DNA of 35,528 nucleotides, from positions 1-35,528 of the forward strand of contig JANSYC010000038.1 in the NCBI GenBank assembly GCA_024742605.1, read 5' to 3'. Source of the stretch: Alphaproteobacteria bacterium. Lineage in GTDB: Bacteria > Pseudomonadota > Alphaproteobacteria > Thalassobaculales > Thalassobaculaceae. Below, in pieces: positions 25,096 through 33,124 of this stretch. Under the pieces are notes generated by a model. It searched no databases and was not told the origin of the DNA. It saw only the letters and a list, made by a program, of their open reading frames with translations. The stretch's first letter is position 1, and the number at the start of each line of letters is the position of its first letter. The translations under genes and the position numbers were made by a program.

Positions 25096-27240
25096 TTATG
25101 CGTCGCCGCCTGCTTCGGCCGCGGGCTGCGGGGGTCGTTCGACCCGTTGGGCCTGTGTTCGCCGGTCCGGAAACCGGGCCGTTGCGGTGGTTCCATGGCC
25201 TTCGATCGAGTCGATGGTCAGCGTGCCGTCGTGAAGTCTCATCATCGCCTTCACCAAGGGCAGCCCGAGACCCGTCCCGGCATACTGCTTGGCGTGATGG
25301 TCCTGAAGCTGTTTGAACGGCTCCATGGCCTCCGCGATGCCCTCCCGGCTCATGCCGATCCCCGTGTCCGATACGACCAGCGCGATTCGGTTGTCCGCTT
25401 CGAGTCGCGCGAGGATCCGCACCTGACCCTCGGGGTTGGTGAACTTGATTGCGTTGGAGACGAGGTTGAGGACGATCTGCTTCACCAAGCGCTCGTCGCC
25501 GATCAGGATCGGCAAGCCCTCGTCCAGATCCACCGACAGGTCCACCTCTGCGCGGTTTGCGGCGTCCTGCGTCATCCGGGCGATCGACCGGATAAGACGC
25601 TGGAGATCGATTTCGCCATCCCGGATTTCGGCCTGTCCGGATTCGATGCGTGAATGCTCCAGGAGGTCATTCACCAGCGATAGCAGGTGGTTCCCGGCTT
25701 CGTAGATCGTTTCGTTGTATTCCTTGTAGCGGCCGTCGCCGCTGAGCGGGCCGAATGCCTCGTTCTGCATCAACTCGCTGAAACCGATGATCGCGTTCAA
25801 CGGTGTCCGCAACTCGTGGCTCATATTCGCGAGGAAGGATGTCTTGGCGAGGCTGGCGCTTTCCGCGGCTGCTTTCGCCTTGAGGATCTCGTCATAGGCT
25901 TTTTCGAGTTTTTTGGCATCGTGCCTGATCTTTGTGACGACCCGATTGTATTGGATGGCGACGGTTTCGACCTCGGAGCCGTTCTCGACCCGCACCGGTT
26001 CCCCCAAGTCGCCGGTTTGCCGCTGCCGCTCCATATCCATGATCAGATTGCTCATTGCGTTGGACGCCCTGTGCTCGGTCACGTTGAATCCGTCAACCTC
26101 GGCCTCAGATGAGGCGCGCAGTGGCACCACCATGTTCAGAACGTAGAAAATCACCAGACAGACCGGAAACGCATAGGCGCCGATCGCTGCGATGCCGAGC
26201 GCCTGGACGCCAAGTTGATCCACCATAGAGATCTCGAGACTGCCGGGTCGAGCCAGCAACGCGACCGCCAACGTCCCCCAGATTCCGGCAATCAGGTGCA
26301 CTGGAATCGCCCCGACCGCGTCGTCAATCTTGAGACGCTCGAGCAACAGCAAACTTGGGGTCATCAGGGCGCCTGCAATGGCACCGATGAGAACGGCCGA
26401 AGGTCCGTCTACGATATGGCATCCGGCGGTTATTCCCACCAACCCCGCTAGAATCCCGTTCAATAGCGCGAAAACCGAGACGCTCCTGTATCTGAGCAAA
26501 CTGACGGCCTGGGCCGCGCATCCGCCGGCGCATCCCGCGAGGATCGTGTTGAGGATGATCCCGCCCAACTGGTCGTTCAGCGCCAGGGTCGATCCCCCGT
26601 TGAAGCCGATCCACCCAACCCACATCAAACCGACGCCGATTGCCGACATCGGGATATTGCTGGATTGGATCGGGCTGTCATCTCCGGGTCCGAAACGGCC
26701 CATCCGGGGGCCGACCACCACCAGGGCCGCGAGGGCCGCCCACCCACCAACCGAGTGGACGACGGTTGAGCCGGCGAAGTCCACGAATCCGCGTGCCTCG
26801 AGCCATCCGGGTTGCCCGCCGTCGATCCCCTGCCAAGCCCACGACCCAGTGACCGGATACACGACCAACGTGACGCATGCGACCAGCAGGGCGTAAGCGC
26901 CGTAACGCATACGCTCGGCGACAGCACCCGACAATATGGTCGTGGCGGTTCCGCAGAACATGATCTGAAACACGAGAAACGACAGGGCCCACGACTGAAG
27001 CGCTCCCGACCCCTGGGTACCGTCGGCATACCGTCCGTCCGCGAACATCACGCTTGCACCCACGGCCCAGAAGGCAAGGCCCGAGACGCACAGATCGGTG
27101 ATGTTCTTGGCGGCGACGTTGATGGTGTTCTTGGCCCGTACCACGCCGGCTTCCAGCGCGCAGAACCCGATCTGCATGAGCAGAACCAAGCTTGACGCAA
27201 TCAGAATCCAGAGACTGTCCAGGACCAGAGGATCTGCCAT
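25096..27240 (-). CDS. Ammonium transporter fused to a histidine kinase
   Basis: A 714-residue fusion. Residues 1-375 are a complete Amt/MEP/Rh channel: about 11 membrane helices, D154 and the twin His pair H162 (DFAGSTVVH) and H315 (GAIPVHLIAG), the phenylalanine gate region FLVFQIMFCGTATT, and VGWIGFNGGS. Residues 376-460 are a charged, probably coiled-coil linker. Residues 465-530 form HisKA with phosphorylated H475 in FLANMSHELRTPLNAI. Residues 575-690 form HATPase_c with N-box LNLVSNAIKFT, G1 DTGIGM and G2 GTGLGL. It lacks PAS and receiver domains. Similar Amt-sensor fusions have been described, so this one probably signals ammonium or carries it and signals. No response regulator is adjacent. 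A 34-base inverted repeat lies 24-57 bases upstream. Confidence 0.93.
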   Translation of the reverse strand: MADPLVLDSLWILIASSLVLLMQIGFCALEAGVVRAKNTINVAAKNITDLCVSGLAFWAVGASVMFADGRYADGTQGSGALQSWALSFLVFQIMFCGTATTILSGAVAERMRYGAYALLVACVTLVVYPVTGSWAWQGIDGGQPGWLEARGFVDFAGSTVVHSVGGWAALAALVVVGPRMGRFGPGDDSPIQSSNIPMSAIGVGLMWVGWIGFNGGSTLALNDQLGGIILNTILAGCAGGCAAQAVSLLRYRSVSVFALLNGILAGLVGITAGCHIVDGPSAVLIGAIAGALMTPSLLLLERLKIDDAVGAIPVHLIAGIWGTLAVALLARPGSLEISMVDQLGVQALGIAAIGAYAFPVCLVIFYVLNMVVPLRASSEAEVDGFNVTEHRASNAMSNLIMDMERQRQTGDLGEPVRVENGSEVETVAIQYNRVVTKIRHDAKKLEKAYDEILKAKAAAESASLAKTSFLANMSHELRTPLNAIIGFSELMQNEAFGPLSGDGRYKEYNETIYEAGNHLLSLVNDLLEHSRIESGQAEIRDGEIDLQRLIRSIARMTQDAANRAEVDLSVDLDEGLPILIGDERLVKQIVLNLVSNAIKFTNPEGQVRILARLEADNRIALVVSDTGIGMSREGIAEAMEPFKQLQDHHAKQYAGTGLGLPLVKAMMRLHDGTLTIDSIEGHGTTATARFPDRRTQAQRVERPPQPAAEAGGDA

Positions 27241-27264
27241 TTTCTTGGCTCTCTTTCACAGCGC

Positions 27265-27298
27265 GTCTTACAGCGTGTCGGTGAACACGGCATAAGAC
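27265..27298 (-). promoter_or_regulatory. Inverted repeat upstream of the Amt-histidine kinase gene
   Basis: GTCTTA (27265-27270) pairs with TAAGAC (27293-27298), and CGTGT (27274-27278) with ACACG (27285-27289), symmetric around a six-base centre with a small internal mismatch. It starts 24 bases upstream of the start codon, so it is either an operator or a leader hairpin. No sigma-54 promoter with correct GG/GC spacing is seen beside it. Confidence 0.5.
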
Positions 27299-27364
27299 CT
27301 GCCCGGCAGACAGCATTTTGCTGTGACGGAATCAGATCTTGAGACGCCCCACGGAATCGTCATT

Positions 27365-27394
27365 TTGAATCCAAGTGTTATTGATGTCTAATTT
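27365..27394 (+). promoter_or_regulatory. Candidate promoter of the DsbA-family gene
   Basis: TTGAAT (27365-27370), an 18-base spacer and TAATTT (27389-27394) lie in an A/T-rich stretch 30 bases before the ATG at 27424. Matches to the consensus are four and three of six. Confidence 0.35.
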
Positions 27395-27423
27395 ATTGAA
27401 ATTCGCAAGCTTGGAGAGAGTGG

Positions 27424-28188
27424 ATGTCGTTCTTGAATGGCCGGGGCCTGAGCCTTTCTGTGATCGTGCTGGGGATGATGGCTGTCCCGGCGTTTGGACA
27501 GAGTATCAATTCCGGGTTCACAGATCAGCAGCAAGACGAAATCAGGGAACTGGTGCGGGATTACATCCTGCAGAATCCGGGCATTATTCTGGAATCGGTC
27601 GCCATCATGCAGGCCCGTCAGAGAGCGGAGGAAGATGCCCAGGCAAAGACCGCGTTGATTGAAAAACGCGACGCCCTGGAGCGTGACCCCGCCGATCCTG
27701 TGCTCGGCAACCCGGACGGCACCGTCACCTTGGTTGAGTTTTTCGATTATCAGTGCGGCTACTGCAAGACAATGCTGGGACCGCTGCGGGCGATGCTGAA
27801 AGACAATTCGGACGTCCGGGTCGTGATGAAGGAATTCCCTATCCTGGGGGATGCCTCGGTCATTGCCGCCCGGGCCTCTCTGGCGGCGAACCGACAGGGG
27901 AAATATCTCGAATTCCATACTGCCCTGCTGAGCTACCGTGGCCGTCTGAACGAGCAGGTGATCATGCAGGTGGCAAACGAAGCCGGTCTCGACATGAAGC
28001 GGTTGGTCGCGGACATGAACTCACGCGAGGTCCAGGCCCAGATCACCCAGACCTACGAGTTGGCCAAGGCGCTGAGCATCGAGGGCACGCCGGCCTTCAC
28101 CATCGACGGCCAACTGATCCCGGGGGCGGTCAATCGGGATCAGCTAGCGGCCTTGATCGAGTCGGCTCGGACATCGGCGTCGAACTGA
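27424..28188 (+). CDS. DsbA/ScsC-like periplasmic thiol-disulfide oxidoreductase
   Basis: The 254-residue product has a signal peptide (GRGLSLSVIVLGMMAVPAFGQS, cleavage near 26), a helical N-terminal extension (about 33-90, rich in Glu, Arg and Gln) and a thioredoxin fold with a helical insert. The active site is C111-G-Y-C114 in FFDYQCGYCKTM, and the cis-Pro loop is EGTPAFTI. A helical N-terminal segment before the DsbA domain is the plan of ScsC-type proteins, where it causes oligomerisation and disulfide isomerase activity; that property here is inference. GGAGAG lies six bases upstream of the ATG. It is divergent from the Amt-kinase gene, and its stop is ten bases from the MFS stop. No DsbB or DsbD partner is visible. 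Confidence 0.9.
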   Translation: MSFLNGRGLSLSVIVLGMMAVPAFGQSINSGFTDQQQDEIRELVRDYILQNPGIILESVAIMQARQRAEEDAQAKTALIEKRDALERDPADPVLGNPDGTVTLVEFFDYQCGYCKTMLGPLRAMLKDNSDVRVVMKEFPILGDASVIAARASLAANRQGKYLEFHTALLSYRGRLNEQVIMQVANEAGLDMKRLVADMNSREVQAQITQTYELAKALSIEGTPAFTIDGQLIPGAVNRDQLAALIESARTSASN

Positions 28189-28198
28189 GGGCGACGTC

Positions 28199-29464
28199 TT
28201 AAGTTGTGGGAGTCTCGGGCTGCTTCACATAGATCAGGCCGGTGACGACCAGAAGCGCGATCACGCTGAGAAAAACCAGACGGTAGCCGAGTTCCGGAGG
28301 CCCGCCCGCGGCATCGACGGCATCGATGACGGCGCCCGTCGCCATCTGCATCAGAAAGATGCCGGTCAGGCCCATCAGATTGATGGAGGTCAGCAGTCGT
28401 CCGACCCGCCCGGCGGGGACGAAGGAGCGCGCGTGGGCGGCCAGGGCCACGTAGAAGGGCGCTGCACAGCCGAACAGAAACAACACACCGACCGCAATCG
28501 CCAGGGGAGCGGTCGGCCATATGGCCAACACGGAAAGACACAGGACCTCGACGGCCACCCCTCCCAGGATCAGGGCCTTACGTGACGGAACCTTGCCGAT
28601 CAACGGGCCGTAGGCATAGGTCCCGACATGCAGGGCCACGACCAGAAGCAGGAGCATGAACGACGCGCTTTCCGCGTCCATATTCTGCACATCTCGGAAA
28701 TACGGTCCTGCCCACAGTCCACCGATGGTCATGAAGGGGGCGGAAAAACAGATCCCCATGACAAAGAGTCGCCGAAGCTGCGGCATGCCGAGCACACCGA
28801 TCAGGCCCGCCAGCGATTGGCCGAGGGTCTCCGGCTCCGGCGGCAACCCGCCATTCGCATCCGAAGGCCGGTCCCGCACCAGCAGATAGATCGCCAGCGT
28901 GGTGGCCAGCGTGACTGCGGCGAGCACCAGGAACGTCCCGCTGAGCCCGAAAGCGTCCATGGACAGCGCAAGCGGCGTGGTCGCGAGGACGCCGCCGATG
29001 CCTCCGCCGATCCCGACGAGGGCTGCGGTAGACCGCGCGGTCACTTCCGGTGTGGACCATCCCATGGCCAACAGGTAGACCCCGCTGATCACGCCGCCAT
29101 GACCGAAACCGATCAGGAACCGTCCCGAGGCTAGCAGGGGCGTGGTTTCGGCCAGCGCGAACACGATCATGCCGGTCACCGAGATACCCGACATGCAGAC
29201 CAAGGTCAGCCGGGCTCCGATTCGGTCGAACAACAGGCCGGTCGGCAACTGGGCGGCGGCGGCGGCGAAGAACATCGCCCCGGATATTGCCCCGATATCG
29301 GTGGGGCTCAGTCCACGATTGGCATCCAGATAGTTCGCGAGCACACCGCCGGCCGATCGGTTGACCTGCACGCAGACAAAGAACAGCCCCAGGACCAGAA
29401 GCATCCGGGACAGGAATTTTGCATTCGGGTCGTTCGGCATCGTGGAAGCTGCGGGCTGCGGCAT
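28199..29464 (-). CDS. Major facilitator superfamily transporter
   Basis: The 421-residue product has about 12 hydrophobic helices in two halves and the MFS loop 2-3 motif in LPTGLLFDRIGARLTLV near residue 78. GRFLIGFGHGGVISGVYLLA is a typical helix 4 segment. Substrate cannot be read from the sequence. The ATG at 29464 overlaps the phytanoyl-CoA dioxygenase-like stop by one base (TGATG), so translation is coupled to that gene; a second in-frame ATG at 29440 would shorten it by eight residues. The coupling suggests that the transporter handles the substrate or product of the oxygenase, which is inference. It converges with the DsbA-type gene. Confidence 0.9.
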   Translation of the reverse strand: MPQPAASTMPNDPNAKFLSRMLLVLGLFFVCVQVNRSAGGVLANYLDANRGLSPTDIGAISGAMFFAAAAAQLPTGLLFDRIGARLTLVCMSGISVTGMIVFALAETTPLLASGRFLIGFGHGGVISGVYLLAMGWSTPEVTARSTAALVGIGGGIGGVLATTPLALSMDAFGLSGTFLVLAAVTLATTLAIYLLVRDRPSDANGGLPPEPETLGQSLAGLIGVLGMPQLRRLFVMGICFSAPFMTIGGLWAGPYFRDVQNMDAESASFMLLLLVVALHVGTYAYGPLIGKVPSRKALILGGVAVEVLCLSVLAIWPTAPLAIAVGVLFLFGCAAPFYVALAAHARSFVPAGRVGRLLTSINLMGLTGIFLMQMATGAVIDAVDAAGGPPELGYRLVFLSVIALLVVTGLIYVKQPETPTT

Positions 29465-30276
29465 CAGCCGCGAACCACCGGAAAATCCTCGCCGCGCAAG
29501 GGCGTGCCGTGTTCCAGACGCACATTGGGGAAGGGCGGGGAGACTTCGCCCGGACGTTTCACATAGACCACGTCGTCACCGACATACCGCGCGGCAAAGG
29601 CACGTCTGCGGGTGCCGCTGTCGCTGTTGCCGGGGGCCCCGTGCAGAGTGAGGAAGGAGAACGCTATCGCATCCCCGGGCTCCATGTCCCAGGACAGCAG
29701 TGTGTGGGACTCCCGTTCGGCTTCGATGTCCGGGACCGGCTCAAGCTCATTTTCGGCACGCTCGTAACGCTGAGCGGCATTGAACTTGGCGGGCATGAAC
29801 TGTTTACCCCAGAGATGCGAGCCGGCGACGAACTCGACGCAGACCTCCCGTCGCACCGGATCAAGCGGAATCCAGAGCGAGCACGTCTGGGTGCCTTCGA
29901 CGCAATAGTACGGCTGGTCGTGGTGCCAGGGCGTCCGTTCGGCGGTTCGCGGTTCCTTGACCAGAACGTGCTCGTGAAACAGGACGACCTTTTCCGAGCC
30001 CATCAGACTTGCCGCGGCATCGGGTGCGGGAGAGTTCTTCAGCGTGTCCTCGTATTCCGGAATGCGCCGCCAATTGCAGTAATCTCCGAAAAAGAAACCG
30101 TCCTTACCGTCCGGCGTGTAGCGCTTGGCATAGGGACCCGGTTCGCTGATGTTGCGCTCGACACCGTCACGCAGGGCCGCGATCCAGTCCGGCGAGAGCA
30201 GTCCGGTCAACTTCACGGCGCCGTCGCGTTTGAAGTTTGCGATCACGTCGTCTGATACAGCGTCGGGGCGCGCCAT
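29464..30276 (-). CDS. Phytanoyl-CoA dioxygenase (PhyH) family protein
   Basis: A 270-residue Fe(II)/2-oxoglutarate-dependent oxygenase of the PhyH family. The facial triad is visible: H118-x-D120 in TPWHHDQPYY and H212 in FLTLHGAPGN, with R224/R225 in GTRRRAFAARYVGDD for 2-oxoglutarate. YVGDDVVYV near the end is common in the bacterial branch. Bacterial members hydroxylate diverse small molecules, so phytanoyl-CoA is not implied. GAGGAG lies seven bases upstream of the ATG. It precedes the MFS transporter with a one-base stop/start overlap, giving a two-gene unit. It lies 136 bases downstream of rne on the same strand, after a strong hairpin. Confidence 0.9.
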   Translation of the reverse strand: MARPDAVSDDVIANFKRDGAVKLTGLLSPDWIAALRDGVERNISEPGPYAKRYTPDGKDGFFFGDYCNWRRIPEYEDTLKNSPAPDAAASLMGSEKVVLFHEHVLVKEPRTAERTPWHHDQPYYCVEGTQTCSLWIPLDPVRREVCVEFVAGSHLWGKQFMPAKFNAAQRYERAENELEPVPDIEAERESHTLLSWDMEPGDAIAFSFLTLHGAPGNSDSGTRRRAFAARYVGDDVVYVKRPGEVSPPFPNVRLEHGTPLRGEDFPVVRG

Positions 30277-30349
30277 CTCGGTTCTCCTCAGGCAGGGCGT
30301 CGGACTCGTGGAAGACTAATCAGTCCCGGCAACGGGCGCCAGATACGAC

Positions 30350-30381
30350 GATGCCGCCGAGAGGCGTTCCCCGGCGGCATC
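30350..30381 (-). terminator. Hairpin downstream of rne
   Basis: GATGCCGCCG and CGGCGGCATC form a perfect 10-bp stem around a 12-base loop, 31 bases after the rne stop and 73 bases before the PhyH gene. No T-tract follows on the minus strand, so it may be a Rho-assisted terminator or a 3' end stabiliser. Confidence 0.5.
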
Positions 30382-30412
30382 AGTCTGTCCGTGGTTCGGA
30401 TTGTCGGTCCGC

Positions 30413-33124
30413 TCAGCGGCGCCACCAACCCTTCTTGGGCTTCTCGGTTGGGCCGTCGATTTTCTGGACCTGGATTGCCGGATGACTCGGCTCGTCCGAC
30501 ACCGCGTCGGTTTCCGGGCCGTCGTCCGTACCGGCATCCGCCGAGACGGTTTCGTCCGCTCCGGCTTCGCCTGTGATCGCCGGCTCCGGCGCGGGATCTT
30601 CGGCCGCTGCTGCAGCTTCGGCGGCGGCTGCCTCTTCGGCCGCCTTCGCCTCGGCCGCTTCTGCCTCAATCACCTTTTTGGTTCTCCGACGCGGCCGCTT
30701 CGGCTTTTCGGCGACCGGCTCGACCTCAGGCTCCGGAGCGGTATCTGCCTCCGGCGCGGTGACCGTCTCCTCTGTCGCCACGTCTGCGGCGACGGCCTTT
30801 ACCGGGGCTGCCTCGGTTGCCTCGGCAGCGATCGGCGGCACGACATCCCGAGGCCGGTCCGTTGACGTATCGTCATCGCCGAAGGTCTCGGACTGGCCGG
30901 ACTCCTGAGCCTCTCCATCCTGGTTCTCGCCCCCCTGCTCGTCGTCACGACGGCGGGATCTGCGGCGGCCGCCCCGCCGGCCCCGCCGGCGCCGCTTGCG
31001 CTGCTGGCCGTCTTCATCATCGTCCGACTCCGCACGTGCGCTGTCGCCGTCCTGGTTCGCGGTTTCCTCGCCGTCCTCGTCCTCGGCGTCCTCCGCGGTC
31101 GCAGCACGAGTGTCCGCACTCGTGTCGTCCTGAGCAGGATCGGACTCGGCCCCGCGATCAGTGCCGCCGCGCCGCCGTCCGCCGCGCCGCCGACGTCGCC
31201 GCCGACCGGCCGGGCTGTCGTCGTCCTCGTCAGATTGCTGCTCGGATTTACGACCGCTGTCGCGGGCGGTGGTTTGGACCTCCGCTTCCACCTCGTCGTC
31301 GTCTTCTTCGTCCTCAATGTCGGGCTCGTCCTCAACCTCGATCGGCTTCAGTTGGCTAAGGCCATCCTGAAATGCCTGACGTTCCTCCGCTGTCTTGGGC
31401 CTGGTCTTGTCGAGCTTATGGTCTGGCGGGACCAGGCTCTCGTCGGCCTCGAGGAACACGCGGAAGCCGTAGCGGGCCTCGATATCCGCCAGGCGTTCGC
31501 GCATCTGGTTGAGGATATACAGTGCCACGCCGGCGGCGACCTTGATCGAGATCTCGGCGGAGCGGTTGCGCATACCTTCTTCTTCGATGGCCCGCAGAAT
31601 GTGCAACGCGGTCGACTCGATCGAGCGAATGAAGCCGTTCCCCTTACAGTGCGGACAGACCATCGTGCTGGTCTCGAACAGGGACGGGCGCAGCCGCTGG
31701 CGCGACAGCTCCATCAGGCCGAAATGGCTGATCCGACCGATCTGAATACGCGCTCGGTCGGATTTCATCGCCTCCTTCATGCGGCGCTCGACCGCATGCT
31801 GGTTCCGGTTCTCTTCCATATCGATGAAGTCGATCACGATCAGGCCGGCAAGATCCCGCAGACGCAGCTGGCGCGCGATCTCGGTCGCGGCCTCCAGGTT
31901 CGTCTTGGTCGCGGTCTCCTCAATGTTCCGTTCACTCGTGGAGCGGCCGGAGTTCACGTCGATCGCAACCAGCGCTTCGGTCTGGTTGAGGACAATATAG
32001 CCGCCAGACCGCAATTCGATCTGCGCGCTGTGGATCGCGTCGAGCTGACTTTCCACCTGATATTTGTGAAACAGCGGGACGTGGGTGTCGCGGTAGGGCT
32101 GAACCCGTTTCGCATGGCTCGGAATCAGGGTCCGCATAAAGGACTTGGCGATCTTGTAGCCTTCCTCGCCGTCCACCAGGACCTCGTCGAGGTCCCGTGT
32201 GTAGAGATCCCGGATCGACCGTTTGATCAGATTGCCTTCCTCATGGATGAGGCAGGGCGCGGATGAGTTCAAGGTCGTCTCTCGGATGTCGTCCCAGAGG
32301 CGCAGGAGATATTCGTAATCGCGCTTGATTTCCGACTTGGTCCGCTCACTGCCCGCGGTGCGGACGATGACGGCCATGCCCTCGGGCACATCCAGGCCCT
32401 CGACCACGGTCTTCAGCCGTTTGCGGTCGCCGGCGCTGGTGATCTTGCGGCTGACGCCGCCGCCGCGCGCGGTGTTCGGCATCAGGACACAGTAGCGACC
32501 TGCGAGCGAAAGGTAGGTGGTCAGAGCGGCGCCCTTGTTCCCGCGCTCTTCCTTGACGACCTGCACCAGCATGATCTGGCGGCGAGCCACCACTTCCTGG
32601 ATCTTGTAGCGGCGGTTCGGGGCTCGACGTTTCCTCGGAACTTCGTCAATCGAGTCGGCGCCGCCGATACTTTCCGGGCGCGCGCGCCGGGGCCGTCGCT
32701 CGCTCGTCTCGCCATCGGACCCGTCATCGCCGGACGATTCGTCTTCGGAGACGGCCTCCGTGGGCTCGTCGACGCCGGTATCATGGTCGCCGTCCGAGTT
32801 GTCTTCCGGGTCGTCATCGTCATCGTGCTCGGCATTGCGCGCGCGTTCCTCGGCGAGCAGGGCCTCACGGTCCTCGATCGGAATCCGATAGTAGTCAGGA
32901 TGAATTTCGGAGAACGCCAGGAAGCCGTGGCGATTGCCGCCGTACTCCACAAAGGCGGCCTGCAGCGACGGTTCGACCCGCGTCACCCGTGCGAGGTAAA
33001 TATTACCCTTGAGTTGCTGCTTGGAGGCGCTCTCGAAGTCGAAGTCGTCCAGGCGGTTTCCGTCGACCACCACGACCCGGGTCTCTTCCGGGTGGGTGGA
33101 GTCGATCAGCATGCGTTTGGTCAT
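30413..33124 (-). CDS. rne: Ribonuclease E
   Basis: RNase E is the main endonuclease of mRNA decay and rRNA/tRNA processing and the scaffold of the degradosome. The 903-residue product begins KRMLIDSTHPEETRV. Its S1 domain (about 38-200) is interrupted at ~97-170 by an acidic then basic insertion with DDDDDPEDNSDGDHD, as is usual in alphaproteobacteria. The catalytic magnesium residues are D389 in VAIDVNSGRST and D432 in IVIDFIDM. The zinc-link cysteines are C490 and C493 in MVCPHCKGNG. The C-terminal ~330 residues are low-complexity acidic and Arg-rich (RRRRRRGGRRRGG), ending KKGWWRR; such tails bind RNA and partners. An unusually long upstream region with hairpins is compatible with autoregulation. 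Confidence 0.97.
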   Translation of the reverse strand: MTKRMLIDSTHPEETRVVVVDGNRLDDFDFESASKQQLKGNIYLARVTRVEPSLQAAFVEYGGNRHGFLAFSEIHPDYYRIPIEDREALLAEERARNAEHDDDDDPEDNSDGDHDTGVDEPTEAVSEDESSGDDGSDGETSERRPRRARPESIGGADSIDEVPRKRRAPNRRYKIQEVVARRQIMLVQVVKEERGNKGAALTTYLSLAGRYCVLMPNTARGGGVSRKITSAGDRKRLKTVVEGLDVPEGMAVIVRTAGSERTKSEIKRDYEYLLRLWDDIRETTLNSSAPCLIHEEGNLIKRSIRDLYTRDLDEVLVDGEEGYKIAKSFMRTLIPSHAKRVQPYRDTHVPLFHKYQVESQLDAIHSAQIELRSGGYIVLNQTEALVAIDVNSGRSTSERNIEETATKTNLEAATEIARQLRLRDLAGLIVIDFIDMEENRNQHAVERRMKEAMKSDRARIQIGRISHFGLMELSRQRLRPSLFETSTMVCPHCKGNGFIRSIESTALHILRAIEEEGMRNRSAEISIKVAAGVALYILNQMRERLADIEARYGFRVFLEADESLVPPDHKLDKTRPKTAEERQAFQDGLSQLKPIEVEDEPDIEDEEDDDEVEAEVQTTARDSGRKSEQQSDEDDDSPAGRRRRRRRGGRRRGGTDRGAESDPAQDDTSADTRAATAEDAEDEDGEETANQDGDSARAESDDDEDGQQRKRRRRGRRGGRRRSRRRDDEQGGENQDGEAQESGQSETFGDDDTSTDRPRDVVPPIAAEATEAAPVKAVAADVATEETVTAPEADTAPEPEVEPVAEKPKRPRRRTKKVIEAEAAEAKAAEEAAAAEAAAAAEDPAPEPAITGEAGADETVSADAGTDDGPETDAVSDEPSHPAIQVQKIDGPTEKPKKGWWRR

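Noticed and set aside
27299-27350. Sigma-54 promoter for the Amt-kinase gene
   Set aside because: A GG...GC pair exists near 27300 on the minus strand, but the distance is one base too long and the flanking consensus is absent.
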